NCBI GenBank assembly: GCA_900553955.1
Contig: USFO01000007.1
Coordinates: 1-29,536 of the forward strand
Origin: an uncultured Oscillospiraceae bacterium
Lineage (GTDB): Bacteria; Bacillota; Clostridia; Oscillospirales; Ruminococcaceae
Direction: 5' to 3'
Length of the DNA: 29,536 nucleotides
Below the pieces are notes generated by a model. The model was not told where the DNA came from. It saw only the letters and a list, made by a program, of their open reading frames with translations, and ran no database searches. This document shows positions 6,626-13,913 of the stretch, piece by piece (within the stretch, counting starts at the first letter, position 1; each line of letters opens with the position of its first letter). Made by a program: the position numbers and the translations under genes.

Positions 6626-8350
6626 ATGAAAAAGATCATCGCCCTTGCCGGAGCGCCGAACTGCGGCAAGACCACTCTTTTTAATCTCATCACAAAAAGC
6701 CGCGGTGCGGTGGGCAATCGTCCCGGCGTTACCGTGGAGAAAAAATACGGCGCTCTGCGCCAAAACAACGACTTTGCCGTTGTGGATTTACCCGGCGCAT
6801 ATTCGCTTTTTTCCGAACGCCCGGAGGAACGCGCCGCCGGAGAATTTCTGCGCCGAAAGGGCGCAGACTGCGTAATCGTCGTAATCGACGGCGTTCACCC
6901 GGAGCAGGGGCTTTTTCTTCTGCTCGAAATTTTGAGCACCGACGTGCCCACCGTCGCCGCCGTGAACTTTGCCGACGAGCTTACTCGCCGCGGCGGCAGT
7001 GCGGATGTCGCCGCTCTCTCCGCTGCCCTCGGCATACCCTGCTTCTTAATCAGTGCACGACAGCAAAGCGGCGTTTCCGCTCTTGTTTCCGCCGCCTGCT
7101 CCCCAAAGCCCTGCAAAGCGTCGCGGCACTCCCCGGCGGAATTTCGCTCCCTTGCCAAGGAGCTTTGCTCCCGCTGCTTTTCCGCCGGGCGAGAAAGCGA
7201 AAAAGCCGACCGCCTTGACCACTTTTTAAGCGAAAGCCGCTTCTCGTTCTTTTGCTGTATTGCTGCGGTGCTCACGGTGCTCGTTTTGGCGTTCGGATTT
7301 CCCGCCTGCGTGCTCACGGATTTAATCGACGGCTTTTTTGAGCACGCCGCCGCGCGGCTACTCGATTTCCTGATGCTCATGGGCTTTTCCGAAACTGCCG
7401 CCGGAGTTTTCTCCGAGGGTGCGCTTGCCTCCTTCGGCAAGGTGATAAGCTTTTTGCCGCAGCTTGCGCTGCTGTTTTTCTTCATCTCCGCACTGGAGGA
7501 AAGCGGCTACCTTGCCCGTGCCGCTTTCGTTACCGACAAGGTTCTGCGGCGCTTCGGGCTTAGCGGCTTCGCCGTTATCCCGCTGCTTTTGGGGCTTGGC
7601 TGCACCGTTCCGGCGGCGCTTGCCGCAAAGGGAGCAAATCTCCCGGAGCGCCGCCGCCTTATTTCCGCTCTGCCCTTTGTCCCATGCAGCGCAAAGCTCC
7701 CTGTTTACGCATTTTTCGCATCGGCGCTTTTCCGAAGGTCGCCATGGCTTTTCGTGGTCGGGATTTACCTTTTGAGCATGTCCGTGGGCGCGGTGTTCTG
7801 CCTTATGGCAAAGGGCTCCGCCGAGCAGGGCTTTTTGTTAGAGCTGCCGCCGCTGCGCCTGCCGTCAATAAAAAGCATCCTCACAGAAACCGCCCTGCGC
7901 TGCCGCGCCTTTGCGGCAAAAGCCGCCTCTGTCATAGTTTCCGCCGGGATTTTCATCTGGCTGCTTTCGCACCTTGATGCAAATTTTCTTCCGGTGGAAT
8001 CTCCCGCGGAAAGCGTCCTCTACTGCCTCGGCACAGCGGCGGAGCCTCTCTTTGCCCCTACCGGAATTGGCAAAGAGGGCATAGTTGCACTCGTCTGCGG
8101 CGTGTTCGCGAAAGAGGCATGCCTTTCTGCGCTTTTGCTTCTCGGAGACAAATTTACTGCGTTTTCCGCCTTTTCTTTTGTAATATTCTTCACCTTTTAT
8201 ACTCCTTGTATTGCCGCACTCGTTGCAATTTGGCGGCAAACGGGCGCAAAAACGGCGGTCCGGATTTTTCTTTTCCAGACCGCCCTTGCCTATGCTCTTT
8301 CGTTTACTTTTTACCAAATCTCCTTGGTGCTTTGCGCCCTCATCCGCTGA
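6626..8350 (+). CDS. feoB: FeoB-family ferrous iron transporter, compact form
   Basis: This 574-residue membrane GTPase imports Fe(II). The N-terminal G domain has G1 APNCGKTT (10-17), switch I GVTVEKK, G3 VDLPGAYS, G4 NFAD and G5 ISAR. The membrane part carries the two FeoB gate motifs, GLGCTVPA around Cys326 and CSAKLPVYAF near 354-363, and the C-terminal PCIAALVAI segment. It is over 100 residues shorter than typical FeoB (about 700), mostly from a reduced linker after the G domain and a short end. No feoA or feoC is adjacent. The ATG follows only a weak AAGG (6616-6619). The 3' end overlaps the convergent sigF gene by 11 bases. Confidence 0.88.
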   Translation: MKKIIALAGAPNCGKTTLFNLITKSRGAVGNRPGVTVEKKYGALRQNNDFAVVDLPGAYSLFSERPEERAAGEFLRRKGADCVIVVIDGVHPEQGLFLLLEILSTDVPTVAAVNFADELTRRGGSADVAALSAALGIPCFLISARQQSGVSALVSAACSPKPCKASRHSPAEFRSLAKELCSRCFSAGRESEKADRLDHFLSESRFSFFCCIAAVLTVLVLAFGFPACVLTDLIDGFFEHAAARLLDFLMLMGFSETAAGVFSEGALASFGKVISFLPQLALLFFFISALEESGYLARAAFVTDKVLRRFGLSGFAVIPLLLGLGCTVPAALAAKGANLPERRRLISALPFVPCSAKLPVYAFFASALFRRSPWLFVVGIYLLSMSVGAVFCLMAKGSAEQGFLLELPPLRLPSIKSILTETALRCRAFAAKAASVIVSAGIFIWLLSHLDANFLPVESPAESVLYCLGTAAEPLFAPTGIGKEGIVALVCGVFAKEACLSALLLLGDKFTAFSAFSFVIFFTFYTPCIAALVAIWRQTGAKTAVRIFLFQTALAYALSFTFYQISLVLCALIR

Positions 8351-9023
8351 GCTCCTGCCGCAGTAAACAGAGAATTTTCTTTTCTCTGCGAGATACCTGC
8401 ACCTGCGTCATGCCAAGTGCAGCCGCGGTTTGCGTCTGGGTTTTGTTCTCGTAATACCGCAACCGGACTATGGCTCTGTCACGTTCCTCAAGCCCTGAGA
8501 CCGCCTGAATCACCGAAAGTCGCTCCGCTATTTGCTCCTCCGGCGACTCCACCGGAATATCAGACTGCCCACCTCCGCTGTCCTCGTCCGTGGTAAGCGA
8601 AACCACCGGCGCAGCAGCGCAAACCGCCTCCGTAACCTCCTCCTCGCTTACGCCAAGGCGCTCCGCCAGTTCCTTTACGGTGGGCTCGCGTCCCTCTTTG
8701 AACGCAAATTTTTCCCGCTCGCGCGCCGTTTTCATGGAAAGCTCCTTCAGCGTGCGGCTGACCTTCACCGTTCCGCCGTCACGGAAAAGCCGACGGATTT
8801 CTCCCAAAATCACCGGAACCGCATAGGTGGAAAACCGCACGCCGCGTTCACGGTCGAATGCATCAAATGCCTTCACTAATCCCATACACCCTGCCTGAAA
8901 CAAATCCTCGTACTCGATTCCTTTTCCGGTAAAGCGGTGTGCACAGGTATGCACCAGTCCCATATTTTCCGTTATAAGCGTGTCTCTGTCTGCCCGGCTG
9001 TCAGTAATTGCAGTTACCGACAT
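8340..9023 (-). CDS. sigF: RNA polymerase sporulation sigma factor SigF
   Basis: A 227-residue sigma-70 family factor active in the forespore. Region 2 is visible in ENMGLVHTCAHRF, the EYEDLFQAGCMGLVKAFDAFD core and FSTYAVPVILGEIRR. Region 3 includes REPTVKELAERLGVSEEEV. Region 4 ends in an HTH, TQTAAALGMTQVQVSRREKK. I chose the ATG at 9021-9023, which has AAAGGA 7 bases upstream and lies 1 base past the spoIIAB stop. An upstream in-frame ATG would overlap spoIIAB by 32 bases. Position after spoIIAA-spoIIAB identifies it as SigF rather than SigG. Confidence 0.93.
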   Translation of the reverse strand: MSVTAITDSRADRDTLITENMGLVHTCAHRFTGKGIEYEDLFQAGCMGLVKAFDAFDRERGVRFSTYAVPVILGEIRRLFRDGGTVKVSRTLKELSMKTAREREKFAFKEGREPTVKELAERLGVSEEEVTEAVCAAAPVVSLTTDEDSGGGQSDIPVESPEEQIAERLSVIQAVSGLEERDRAIVRLRYYENKTQTQTAAALGMTQVQVSRREKKILCLLRQELSG

Positions 9024-9024
9024 A

Positions 9025-9462
9025 TCATTTTCCTTTCGACACGATGATTTTTTCAAGAGTGACGCTGGTTCCTCTGTCCGGCTTTGACCTGACCCTGAGC
9101 TTGTCCATAAACGAGCCCATTATCGAAAAGCCAAGCCCCGCCCTTTCCCCTGTTTCACAGGTGGTGAACAGCGGCTCCATGGCCTTCTTGACATCCTCTA
9201 TGCCGCAGCCCCGGTCTTTTATGTTTATGGAAACACGCGCACCCTCAAAAATTTTTACGTGTATGTAAACCGTGCCGATTTTGTCCCTGTAACCGTGAAC
9301 AATGCAGTTGGTCACCGCTTCGGAAACGGCGGTTTTTATGTCGGAAAGCTCCTCCATGTTGGGGTCGAGCACCGCCACAAATGCGGCGACTGCGCTGCGC
9401 GCAAATCCTTCGTTACAAGAACGCCCTTCGAAGGAAAGCTTCATTTCATTTATCGGCTTCAT
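9025..9462 (-). CDS. spoIIAB: anti-sigma F factor / serine kinase SpoIIAB
   Basis: A 145-residue GHKL-fold kinase that binds and inhibits SigF and phosphorylates SpoIIAA. The N-box EAVTNCIVHGY, the G1 box DRGCGI and the G2 box GERAGLGFSIM form the ATP site. Length matches the family (about 145). Its ATG overlaps the spoIIAA stop by 4 bases (ATGA), so the two are probably translationally coupled, which suits the need for matched amounts of the two proteins. Confidence 0.96.
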   Translation of the reverse strand: MKPINEMKLSFEGRSCNEGFARSAVAAFVAVLDPNMEELSDIKTAVSEAVTNCIVHGYRDKIGTVYIHVKIFEGARVSINIKDRGCGIEDVKKAMEPLFTTCETGERAGLGFSIMGSFMDKLRVRSKPDRGTSVTLEKIIVSKGK

Positions 9463-9788
9463 ACAAAGCTACCCTCCTTTTTGTCCTGCATAGAAATAAG
9501 CTTTTCTATTCCGGACATTTTCATAACTTTTTTGATTGCCTTCGGCGCGTTTTCGATTACCACCCTGCCAGAAATATCACGCATAAACTTCCACCTACCC
9601 ATAACAAGCCCGATTCCGGAGCTGTCCATGAACGTGACTCCTCCGAAGTCCAAAACAAGCACCTCCGGATATGCGTGCTCCACCGCTTCGTCGATGGTGC
9701 TGCGCAGCTCTGCGGCGCTGTGATGGTCAATTTCGCCGGAAAGATAAGCGGTAACGCTGCATTCGTCAATGTCTATATCAACAGGCAT
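9459..9788 (-). CDS. spoIIAA: anti-sigma F factor antagonist SpoIIAA
   Basis: A 109-residue STAS-domain protein. The conserved MDSSGIG contains the serine phosphorylated by SpoIIAB; the dephosphorylated form frees SigF. It heads the spoIIAA-spoIIAB-sigF operon and has a strong CGGAGGTG ribosome binding site. Immediately upstream is the terminator of the dehydrogenase gene, which leaves little room for a promoter, and I could not see a clear SigH (AGGAWWT/GAAT) signal. Confidence 0.95.
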   Translation of the reverse strand: MPVDIDIDECSVTAYLSGEIDHHSAAELRSTIDEAVEHAYPEVLVLDFGGVTFMDSSGIGLVMGRWKFMRDISGRVVIENAPKAIKKVMKMSGIEKLISMQDKKEGSFV

Positions 9789-9811
9789 AATTTCACCTCC
9801 GTTTTTTGCAC

Positions 9812-9848
9812 AAAAAAGAGCCTACCCCTATAATAACGGTAGGCTCTT
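9812..9848 (-). terminator. intrinsic terminator between the FAD dehydrogenase gene and spoIIAA
   Basis: An 11-base stem (9816-9826 and 9838-9848) is followed on the minus strand by six T (9817-9812). It lies 25 bases past the dehydrogenase stop and only 24 bases before the spoIIAA start codon, isolating the sporulation operon from the upstream gene. Confidence 0.88.
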
Positions 9849-9872
9849 AATTATTTTGTCGAAGTGGGTTTC

Positions 9873-11261
9873 TTACACAAGTTTTCTTCCCATAAGAACG
9901 CCCATAACGGAGGACATCATCAGTCCGCGAGTCCAGCCACTGGAATCGCCGAGGCAGTGCAGCCCTTTTACGTTGGTGTTAAAGTCCGCGTCCATCTCGA
10001 TTTTGTTGCTGTAAAATTTCAACTCCGGAGAATAGAGCAGGGTTTCGTTGGAGGCAAAGCCCGGAACTACCTGATCCATCGCCTGAATGAAGTTGATAAT
10101 GTTCGTCATGGCACGATAAGGCATCGCAGCGGTAATATCTCCCGCCACCGCGTCCACAAGGGTGGGGCGAACATTCGCCTGAGTAAGTTCCTTCTCCCAA
10201 GTACGCTTTCCGTCGAGAATGTCGCCGTAGCGCTGCACCATAATGTGACCTGCACCGAGCATGTTGGTCAGCTCGCCAACCTTCTGCGCATACTCAATGG
10301 GCTGGTTGAAGGGGTAGGTAAAGTTGTGGGAAACGAGGATTGCAAGGTTGGTGTTGTCGGATTTCTTTTCCTTGTAGGAATGTCCGTTTACCACCGCAAG
10401 GTCGTTGTCGTAGTTCTCCTGGCTCACAAACCCGCCGGGGTTCTGGCAGAAGGTACGAACCTTGTTCTTGTACGGCGCGGGGTAGCCAACGAGCTTGGAC
10501 TCGTAAAGCACGGCGTTCACCTTTTCCATAATCTCGTTTCTTACCTCAACGCGAACTCCAATGTCAACGGTGCCGGCATGGTGGTGAATATCATGCTCCG
10601 TGCAAAGCTTTTCAAGCCAATCTGCACCGCGGCGGCCGGTTGCAACAACAACATGATCCGCATCGATTTCAAGGCTTTCTTTGCCGTTGGTTATATATGC
10701 GCCGACGCAGACATCTCCATCGAATTTAAGGTTGGTGCACTCATAGCCGAAATAAATCTCAACGCCGTTATCCAGCAGATATTTTTCAATTCTGCCGTAA
10801 AGGTCCTGCGCTTTTTCGGTGCCAAGGTGGCGAATAGGGCAGTCCACAAGGCGAAGTCCCGCTTTGATTGCGTTGCGGCGGATTTCTTTTTTCTCTTCCT
10901 CGTGGCCAAGGCCTTCAATGTGCTCGTCCGCGCCGAACTCAAGATAAATCTTGTCGGTATAATTGATGGTTTCCTGCGCCAGATCCTCGCCAACAAGGCT
11001 CGGCAGATCGCCGCCCACGGAAACGGAAAGGCTGAGCTTTCCGTCGGAGAAAGCGCCCGCGCCGGAAAATCCGGTGGTGATATGGCAATAGGGCTTGCAG
11101 TTCATGCACTTGCCGGTTTTAATTTTCGGGCAGCGGCGTTTTTCTACGGGCTGTCCCTTTTCAACTATGATTATTTTCTTCTTGCTGCCAAGGCGAAGCA
11201 TCTCTATGGCGGTGAAAATTCCCGCAGGGCCTGCTCCGATGATTACTACGTCGGTTTTCAT
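9873..11261 (-). CDS. FAD-dependent dehydrogenase (COG2509-type)
   Basis: A 462-residue flavoprotein. The N-terminal Rossmann motif is VVIIGAGPAGIFTA (about 5-18). A cysteine cluster CPKIKTGKCMNCKPYC near 44-59 could bind a metal or Fe-S centre. VVVATGRRGADW and the C-terminal GDSSGWTRGLMMSSVMG complete the FAD-binding fold. The combination is typical of the widespread but uncharacterised COG2509 family of predicted dehydrogenases; the substrate is unknown. It is a single-gene unit with its own promoter (11289-11317) and terminator (9812-9848), and is divergent from the XRE regulator gene. The start is preceded only by a distant GGAG. Confidence 0.88.
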   Translation of the reverse strand: MKTDVVIIGAGPAGIFTAIEMLRLGSKKKIIIVEKGQPVEKRRCPKIKTGKCMNCKPYCHITTGFSGAGAFSDGKLSLSVSVGGDLPSLVGEDLAQETINYTDKIYLEFGADEHIEGLGHEEEKKEIRRNAIKAGLRLVDCPIRHLGTEKAQDLYGRIEKYLLDNGVEIYFGYECTNLKFDGDVCVGAYITNGKESLEIDADHVVVATGRRGADWLEKLCTEHDIHHHAGTVDIGVRVEVRNEIMEKVNAVLYESKLVGYPAPYKNKVRTFCQNPGGFVSQENYDNDLAVVNGHSYKEKKSDNTNLAILVSHNFTYPFNQPIEYAQKVGELTNMLGAGHIMVQRYGDILDGKRTWEKELTQANVRPTLVDAVAGDITAAMPYRAMTNIINFIQAMDQVVPGFASNETLLYSPELKFYSNKIEMDADFNTNVKGLHCLGDSSGWTRGLMMSSVMGVLMGRKLV

Positions 11262-11288
11262 AACATATTCAACTCCACAAATTATTGC

Positions 11289-11317
11289 ATTATAATTATA
11301 TCATCATTCATAGTCAA
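11289..11317 (-). promoter_or_regulatory. SigA promoter of the FAD dehydrogenase gene
   Basis: On minus, TTGACT (11317-11312) and TATAAT (11294-11289) are 17 bases apart, close to consensus. Confidence 0.8.
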
Positions 11318-11328
11318 TGTCTATGAAT
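11306..11328. promoter_or_regulatory. dyad over the dehydrogenase -35 region, possible operator
   Basis: The arms ATTCATAG (11306-11313) and CTATGAAT (11321-11328) are perfectly complementary around 7 bases and cover the -35 hexamer of the dehydrogenase promoter. This is a good position for a repressor. The divergent XRE-family gene is one candidate regulator. Confidence 0.45.
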
Positions 11329-11427
11329 AGCAAATAAATATTTTGAATAAAAGCCGCAAATTACGCCTTTGAATGAAGTTTTTGCGCTAAAAAATCTCGC
11401 CGCAACCGAAAGTAACACAAAAGTGTA

Positions 11428-11456
11428 TGGACTATTTCCTATCCGCGGTGTATAAT
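11428..11456 (+). promoter_or_regulatory. probable promoter of the XRE-membrane gene
   Basis: TGGACT (11428-11433) and a perfect TATAAT (11451-11456) are 17 bases apart, upstream of a GAGGAGG ribosome binding site. A short dyad ACAC-AAAA-GTGT (11415-11426) lies just before the -35 and might be an operator. Confidence 0.6.
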
Positions 11457-11488
11457 TTAGCTGCGATATAACATAGAGGAGGATTTTT

Positions 11489-12439
11489 ATGAACGAATTC
11501 AGCGAAAAAATCACCGCCGCCCGAAAAGCAAAAGGCCTTTCCCAAGAAGCCGCCGCAGAGCTGCTTTCCGTAAGCCGGCAGGCGGTAGCCAAATGGGAAA
11601 ACGGCAAAAGCCGCCCCTCGACAGAAAATCTTCTTGCGCTGTCAAAGCTGTACGGCATCCCGCCGGAGGAGCTTTCCCCCGTTTTGCCCTCCGCGGGCAG
11701 CCGCAAAACGGCTCCCTTTGCGGGGATTTTCTGCGGTGCTTCGGCGGTATTTGCCGCCCTCGCTGCCGCAGCCGCTGTCTTCGGCAAGGCGGGTATCGGC
11801 ACTGCTCTATGCTGTTTTATAATCGCCCTGCCGGTGCAGCTTTTCGTTCACCTGTACTTTCGTTCAAGCATAAGCGGCGGCGATTTTTCCGGTATTGCGG
11901 GCTTTGACGACTCCGTGGAATACAACATCCCCGCCGTGAAAAACTACCTCGAAAAGCTTGACCTCGCCCTCTGCGCCCTCTGCACCGCCCACACCGGAAT
12001 TTTGGCGCTGTCCGGCTGCTTTGCTCCGAGCAGCCGTCTGCTTCCCGCGCTTATGCTGCTTTTCTGCTCTATGTATGTCGGCGAAATACTCGTTTTTAAT
12101 ATTAAATTTTCCGCAAAAATCTATGTTCACAAAGAAGATTATCTCCGTGCCAAGCGGAGCTATCCGTCTGTTTGCATATTTATCGCATTTTTGCTTATAT
12201 CCATAGCGGAAATGCTCCTTGTTTTTGAACATTACGGCATAGAAAACAACTCCGCTCCGGCGCTTATTTCCGTGGGAATTATACTTCCGGCTTGGGCTGC
12301 CGCCCTCTGCGGCTTTCTCCTCGAACAGCGCCGCCTCTCCGAAAGCGAAAACTCCGGCTTCGGAAAAGTCTTCGCCGTCTGCTATGTAATTGCGCTTCTG
12401 CTCGCAGCGGCTCTGCCCTTCGCCGTGAAATTCGCATAA
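11489..12439 (+). CDS. XRE-family regulator fused to a polytopic membrane domain
   Basis: A 316-residue protein. Residues 5-60 form an XRE/Cro helix-turn-helix (ITAARKAKGLSQEAAAELLSVSRQAVAKWENG). The remainder holds about seven hydrophobic segments (roughly 75-98, 103-122, 154-176, 183-204, 227-247, 254-277 and 292-313). This makes it a membrane-anchored DNA-binding protein, a layout common in Firmicutes whose signals are mostly unknown. A strong ribosome binding site (GAGGAGG) precedes the ATG. It is divergent from the FAD dehydrogenase and upstream of a metal transporter that has its own promoter. I do not recognise a specific family for the membrane part. Confidence 0.8.
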   Translation: MNEFSEKITAARKAKGLSQEAAAELLSVSRQAVAKWENGKSRPSTENLLALSKLYGIPPEELSPVLPSAGSRKTAPFAGIFCGASAVFAALAAAAAVFGKAGIGTALCCFIIALPVQLFVHLYFRSSISGGDFSGIAGFDDSVEYNIPAVKNYLEKLDLALCALCTAHTGILALSGCFAPSSRLLPALMLLFCSMYVGEILVFNIKFSAKIYVHKEDYLRAKRSYPSVCIFIAFLLISIAEMLLVFEHYGIENNSAPALISVGIILPAWAAALCGFLLEQRRLSESENSGFGKVFAVCYVIALLLAAALPFAVKFA

Positions 12440-12483
12440 ATAAGCGATTTTTCAAGGCAAAAGCCCCTTTTTATTCTACGGCA

Positions 12484-12512
12484 TTGACTTTTTTGAAGTC
12501 TTGTCGTATAAT
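12484..12512 (+). promoter_or_regulatory. SigA promoter of the ZIP transporter gene
   Basis: TTGACT (12484-12489) and TATAAT (12507-12512) are 17 bases apart, with the predicted start inside the dyad at 12515-12532. Confidence 0.85.
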
Positions 12513-12514
12513 AC

Positions 12515-12532
12515 GGTTAGATTACGCTAACC
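12515..12532. promoter_or_regulatory. dyad at the ZIP transcription start, possible metal-regulator operator
   Basis: GGTTAG (12515-12520) and CTAACC (12527-12532) are perfect complements around 6 bases, immediately after the -10 box. A repressor bound here would block initiation. The half-site faintly recalls the TTAAC-type sites of zinc regulators, but I cannot assign a protein. Confidence 0.4.
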
Positions 12533-12548
12533 AAAAGGAGCTTTATAT

Positions 12549-13325
12549 ATGAATGTCTTTTACGGAATACTTATCCCCTTTATCGGAACCTCCCTCGGCG
12601 CCGCCTGCGTATTTTTTATGCGGAAATCCTTTGGCGACAATGTTCGACGCGGACTTGTGGGCTTTGCCTCCGGCGTTATGACCGCCGCCTCCGTCTGGAG
12701 CCTGATTATTCCCGCCATTGAGCAGTCGGAGCACCTCGGCAAGCTGTCTTTTCTTCCTGCGGCGGCGGGCTTTTGGGCGGGAGTTTTGTTCCTGCTGCTG
12801 CTCGACCACATAATTCCGCACCTCCACAACAACGCCACCCAAGCGGAGGGTCCCAAAAGCAAGCTGCAAAAAACCACCATGATGCTGCTCGCCGTCACCC
12901 TGCACAATATCCCGGAGGGAATGGCTGTGGGCGTCGTTTACGCCGGGTATCTCTCCGGCAAGGCGGAAATCTCCGCCGCCGGTGCGTTGGCTCTTTCCAT
13001 CGGCATAGCAATTCAGAACTTTCCGGAGGGCGCGATAATTTCAATGCCCCTGCGCTCCGAGGGCATGAAAAAATCAAAAGCTTTCCTCGACGGCGTACTC
13101 TCCGGCGCAGTTGAGCCTTTGGGCGCAGTGCTCACGATTTTGGCGGCTTCTCTTGTGGTGCCCGCCCTGCCCTATCTGCTCGGCTTCGCCGCCGGCGCTA
13201 TGCTATATGTGGTGGTGGAGGAGCTTATCCCCGAAATGTCCCACGGCAGACACTCCAATGTCGGCACAATCCTTTTCGCCGTGGGCTTCAGCGTGATGAT
13301 GGCGCTCGATGTGGCGTTGGGATAA
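12549..13325 (+). CDS. ZIP-family divalent metal transporter
   Basis: A 258-residue integral membrane protein importing zinc or another divalent metal. The binuclear metal-site motifs of ZIP proteins are visible: HNIPEG at 119-124 (His119, Asn120, Glu123) and NFPEG at 157-161 (Asn157, Glu160). There are about eight hydrophobic segments and a short loop containing HLHNN. It resembles the ZupT/GufA-type bacterial branch. An AAAAGGAG site precedes the ATG. Its last 23 codons and terminator are repeated downstream. It converges on the ribosomal operon. Confidence 0.9.
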   Translation: MNVFYGILIPFIGTSLGAACVFFMRKSFGDNVRRGLVGFASGVMTAASVWSLIIPAIEQSEHLGKLSFLPAAAGFWAGVLFLLLLDHIIPHLHNNATQAEGPKSKLQKTTMMLLAVTLHNIPEGMAVGVVYAGYLSGKAEISAAGALALSIGIAIQNFPEGAIISMPLRSEGMKKSKAFLDGVLSGAVEPLGAVLTILAASLVVPALPYLLGFAAGAMLYVVVEELIPEMSHGRHSNVGTILFAVGFSVMMALDVALG

Positions 13326-13338
13326 GCGTTAGCATACA

Positions 13339-13372
13339 AAAGCAGCCCTCGGCTTGCGCCGTGGGCTGTTTT
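13339..13372 (+). terminator. intrinsic terminator of the ZIP gene (copy 1)
   Basis: AAAGCAGCCC (13339-13348) pairs with GGGCTGTTTT (13363-13372) apart from one G-T pair, with an inner CGGC/GCCG stem, and ends in T4. Confidence 0.8.
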
Positions 13373-13496
13373 CGACTGAGCTTCTTCCCCTACCGTTCCG
13401 CGGCAGGCATTACAATGTCGGCACAATCCTTTTCGCCGTGGGCTTCAGCGTGATGATGGCGCTTGATGTGGCGTTGGGATAAGCGCTCGCATATAA

Positions 13497-13530
13497 AAAG
13501 CAGCCCCCGGCTTGCGCCGTGGGCTGCTTT
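13497..13530. terminator. bidirectional terminator (copy 2) for rplQ operon and ZIP
   Basis: AAAGCAGCCC (13497-13506) and GGGCTGCTTT (13521-13530) pair perfectly, with a nested CGGC/GCCG stem. The minus-strand RNA ends in a U-run (A-run at 13495-13499), 22 bases past the rplQ stop, so this duplicated copy probably ends the ribosomal superoperon. Confidence 0.85.
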
Positions 13531-13551
13531 ATTTGTTTTGTGCTCTTTCGC

Positions 13552-13893
13552 TTACACAAGTTCGATAATGGCCATTTCAGCAGCATCGCCGCGACGCGGG
13601 CCAATTCTGACTATTCTGGTGTAGCCGCCGTTTCTTTCGGCGTATTTCGGTGCGATCTCGTCAAAGAGTTTCTTTGCGACATCTTCCTTCGTTACGAAGG
13701 CATACACAAGACGTTTGGAATGAAGGTCACTGGTCTTTGCAGTAGTGATCATCTTCTCAGTCATGGCGCGCACTTCTTTGGCACGAGTGACGGTGGTTTC
13801 GATCTTGCCTTTTTCAAGCAGATAGGTGACCATCGCGCGGAGCATAGCTCTTCTGTGGTCGGAAGAACGACCGAGCTTTCTCGTTCCTGGCAT
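13552..13893 (-). CDS. rplQ: 50S ribosomal protein bL17
   Basis: 113 residues, the standard short bL17, starting MPGTRKLGRSSDHRRAMLR, a near-universal N-terminus. It is the last gene of the superoperon, 20 bases after rpoA. The ATP-binding ecfA genes that often follow in Firmicutes are absent; a convergent ZIP gene is found instead. Confidence 0.98.
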   Translation of the reverse strand: MPGTRKLGRSSDHRRAMLRAMVTYLLEKGKIETTVTRAKEVRAMTEKMITTAKTSDLHSKRLVYAFVTKEDVAKKLFDEIAPKYAERNGGYTRIVRIGPRRGDAAEMAIIELV

Positions 13894-13913
13894 CGATATT
13901 CACTCCTTTTTGA

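Larger units (their letters stand above)
13221..13534 (+). repeat. 157-base tandem duplication of the ZIP gene end plus terminator
   Basis: The segment from about 13221 to 13377 is repeated from about 13378 to 13534. The core, 13256-13372 against 13413-13530, is nearly identical, with a handful of substitutions and one base inserted. It covers the last 23 ZIP codons, the stop and a terminator. The outer part (first 35 bases) is still alignable (gagctt, cccc, cggcag) but strongly diverged. Positions 13373-13496 therefore contain a non-functional copy of a gene end and no independent gene. Confidence 0.85.

Noticed and set aside
8989..9056. Upstream ATG for sigF giving 238 residues
   Set aside because: It would overlap spoIIAB by 32 bases, while the ATG at 9023 has a good ribosome binding site and follows the spoIIAB stop by one base.
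9864..11330. 488-codon plus-strand open frame opposite the FAD dehydrogenase
   Set aside because: It is the reverse-strand shadow of a gene with clear flavoprotein motifs. Its translation has no recognisable domain and it has no ribosome binding site.
13373..13496. A separate small gene in the duplicated ZIP segment
   Set aside because: It is a copy of the last 23 ZIP codons without a start codon or ribosome binding site.
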